DNA from: Albirhodobacter sp048262715
GTDB taxonomy: Bacteria; Pseudomonadota; Alphaproteobacteria; Rhodobacterales; Rhodobacteraceae
DNA: 64,000 bases
Direction of reading: 5' to 3'
NCBI GenBank assembly: GCA_048262715.1
Contig: JBLXEV010000011.1
Span: 105,966-169,965 of the forward strand
Below are positions 62,509-64,000 of the stretch, piece by piece. The notes under the pieces are model-generated. The model saw nothing but the letters and a program-made list of their open reading frames with translations. It searched no databases and was not told the origin of the DNA. How positions within the stretch are numbered: the first letter of the stretch is position 1; each line of letters opens with the position of its first letter. The position numbers were made by a program, and so were the translations under genes.

Positions 62509-63702
62509 CTAGGCGACCTGCCCTGCGGCCCAGCCCGAGGCCCAAGCCCATTGGAAATTATACCCGCCGAGCCAGCCCGTCACGTCGACCACCTCGCCGA
62601 TAAAATAGAGCCCTGGAACCCGTTTGGCCTCCAGCGTCTTGGCCTCCAGCTCCTGCGTCGACACCCCACCCAGCGTCACTTCAGCCGTGCGGTAGCCCTC
62701 AGATCCGACGGGCCGGATCTCCCAGCCGTGGATCACGCTCGCGAGCTGGTCAATCACCGCGTTCGAGAGATCCGCCAGCCGCCCCGTGACCTTCGCCTCG
62801 GCGCAAAGCACCCCCGCCAGACGCTCTGGCAGCAGCCGCGAGAGCGCGTTGTGGATCGCGACCTTCCCTGCCTGCCCGCGCATCTCTTTGAGGGCGCCCG
62901 CGATATCCGTATCCGGCGCAAGATCGGCAATCACCGCGTCGCCCTCGCGCCAATAGCTCGAGATTTGCAGGATCGATGGGCCGGACAGCCCGCGATGGGT
63001 AAACAAAAGCGCCTCGTCGAATCGAGCCTTACCGGACCCGACCCGCGCCATCACTGACACGCCCGCCAAGGGCGCTGTGCGGGCCAGCTCCTGCTCTGCC
63101 AGCGTCAGGGGCACCAGCGCCGGCCGGGTCTCTTCCAGCGCAATCCCGAATTGCTCGGCGATCCTATAGCCGATCGCCGTCGCGCCCATTTTCGGGATGG
63201 ATTTGCCGCCCGTTGCCACGATCACCGAGGCGGCTTGCACCGTGCCCTCGCTCGTCTCCACAACGAAGCCTTCCGGAGTCTTGCCAACGTGGTGGATATC
63301 GCACCCGAGCCACAACGCGCCCCCCGCCGCGCGCAGATGATCCGTCAGCAGTGTAACAATTTGCGTGGCCTTCCCATCGCAAAATAACTGGCCGAGCGTT
63401 TTCTCGTGCCACGTGATTCCCGCACGGTCCAGTTTGGCGATAAACGCCTCTGGCCGATGCCGCGTCAGGGCCGAGAGCGCGAATCGCGGATTTTGCGATA
63501 AGAATTGACTCTGGCACAGAATGCGATCTCCTGCCGAAAGATTGGTAAAATTACACCGTCCACCGCCCGAGATTCGAATTTTCTCGCCTGGAGCACGCGC
63601 GTGATCCATGACCAGAACGCGCCGTCCGCGCTGTCCTGCTTCAATACCTGCATAGAGACCAGCCGCGCCGGCCCCAAGGATGACTACATCATACGTTTCC
63701 AT
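62509..63702 (-). CDS. NAD(P)/FAD-dependent oxidoreductase (BaiN/HI0933 family)
   Basis: A 397-residue flavoprotein. The FAD motif is VVILGAGAAGLYAGIEAG, followed by the family signature GEKIRISGGGRCNFTN. The second GD-type motif near the C-terminus is PGLYFIGEVVDVTGWLGGYN. These proteins act on unknown substrates; the BaiN name comes from a bile-acid reductase paralogue and should not be taken literally here. It is convergent with kdsA. Confidence 0.92.
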   Translation of the reverse strand: METYDVVILGAGAAGLYAGIEAGQRGRRVLVMDHARAPGEKIRISGGGRCNFTNLSAGDRILCQSQFLSQNPRFALSALTRHRPEAFIAKLDRAGITWHEKTLGQLFCDGKATQIVTLLTDHLRAAGGALWLGCDIHHVGKTPEGFVVETSEGTVQAASVIVATGGKSIPKMGATAIGYRIAEQFGIALEETRPALVPLTLAEQELARTAPLAGVSVMARVGSGKARFDEALLFTHRGLSGPSILQISSYWREGDAVIADLAPDTDIAGALKEMRGQAGKVAIHNALSRLLPERLAGVLCAEAKVTGRLADLSNAVIDQLASVIHGWEIRPVGSEGYRTAEVTLGGVSTQELEAKTLEAKRVPGLYFIGEVVDVTGWLGGYNFQWAWASGWAAGQVA

Positions 63703-63798
63703 ATCCCGCGCTTACGCGAGGCTTCATGATGGCACAATGAATTTTCTGCATTTTTCCCCTTGCAGCCCGCCAGTCCCTTGGCTAAATACCGCCGCAGT

Positions 63799-63873
63799 TG
63801 GGATGTAGCCAAGTGGTAAGGCAACTGTTTTTGGTACAGTGTACCGTAGGTTCGAATCCTACCATCCCAGCCA
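63799..63873 (+). tRNA. tRNA-Gln (anticodon UUG)
   Basis: The cloverleaf is complete: acceptor TGGGATG with CATCCCA, D arm GCC...GGC, anticodon stem ACTGT with ACAGT around TTTTGGT (anticodon TTG), T arm GTAGG-TTCGAAT-CCTAC, discriminator G and encoded CCA. In organisms using GatCAB this tRNA is first charged with Glu by GltX and then amidated, both activities being encoded in part in this window. Confidence 0.97.
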
Positions 63874-63984
63874 ACTCACCCCCGTTATATTAGTGCTGCG
63901 CCTCAGGGCGTCACTCGGGCGTTACCTGCCACGGGATTTTTCCTCCACCGTCGATTAGAGTCCGGCCCAACTTGAGGACGGACA

Positions 63985-64000
63985 ATGAAGCGAACAAGAT
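63985..64000 (+). CDS. Possible start of a gene cut by the right edge
   Basis: An ATG at 63985 preceded by GAGGA 6 bases upstream opens a frame MKRTR that runs off the window. Only five codons are visible, so nothing can be said about the product. Confidence 0.3.

Overview
The window is chromosomal DNA of an alphaproteobacterium, most likely a member of the Rhodobacteraceae (Rhodobacterales). The basis is the high GC content with GC-rich third codon positions, the protein families present (UrtABCDE next to urease, RluB with a low-complexity tail, DUF2927 lipoprotein, the mreBCD-mrdA-rodA cluster) and a family of GC-rich intergenic palindromes. The genus cannot be fixed from the sequence alone. 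Almost all of the DNA is coding and most genes are housekeeping. No prophage, insertion sequence or CRISPR array was seen.

Layout. 1-4400: the 5' part of a di-haem DUF1111 oxidoreductase gene behind an imelysin gene (minus strand), a hypothetical gene, rpmG and a DUF533 gene. 4546-4989: RNase P RNA. 5057-9975: ampD, an excalibur-type lipoprotein, gatCA, a UPF0173 hydrolase and tadA. 10139-11818: an rluB-like gene with a repeat-rich tail. 12066-17676: a co-directional set made of a tiny membrane peptide, XpaC-like, TelA, a DUF2927 lipoprotein, an SPFH/GYF protein and a membrane-anchored double zinc-ribbon protein. I consider this the most interesting system here, probably an envelope-stress module. 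17794-22316: sugar kinase, dtd, DEAD-box helicase, an unknown gene and tdk.

22424-35032 is one large urea island on the minus strand. It holds the urea ABC importer (urtABCDE) and the urease operon (ureD-A-x-B-y-C-E-F-G), with two small unexplained genes inside the operon and one convergent hypothetical gene. Imported urea would be hydrolysed to ammonia and CO2 by nickel urease.

35174-46641: ybjN-proC-csaA, trxC, the glycine cleavage operon gcvTHP behind a tandem glycine riboswitch, gltX, a Tat-exported metallo-beta-lactamase-fold protein and nadE. 46949-50723: an exported protein with about 19 MORN repeats, then leuA behind a leucine-rich leader peptide that looks leaderless and attenuator-like. 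51077-56786: the rod-shape cluster mreB-mreC-mreD-mrdA-rodA. 56887-63873: a GhrA-type reductase, an SseB-like protein, a capsule-type ABC ATPase and its polysaccharide co-polymerase/export partner, kdsA (Kdo-8-phosphate synthase), a BaiN-type flavoprotein and tRNA-Gln(UUG).

Seven copies or half-copies of one palindromic repeat lie in the gaps, mostly just after stop codons. All assignments rest on reading motifs by eye; no database search was possible.
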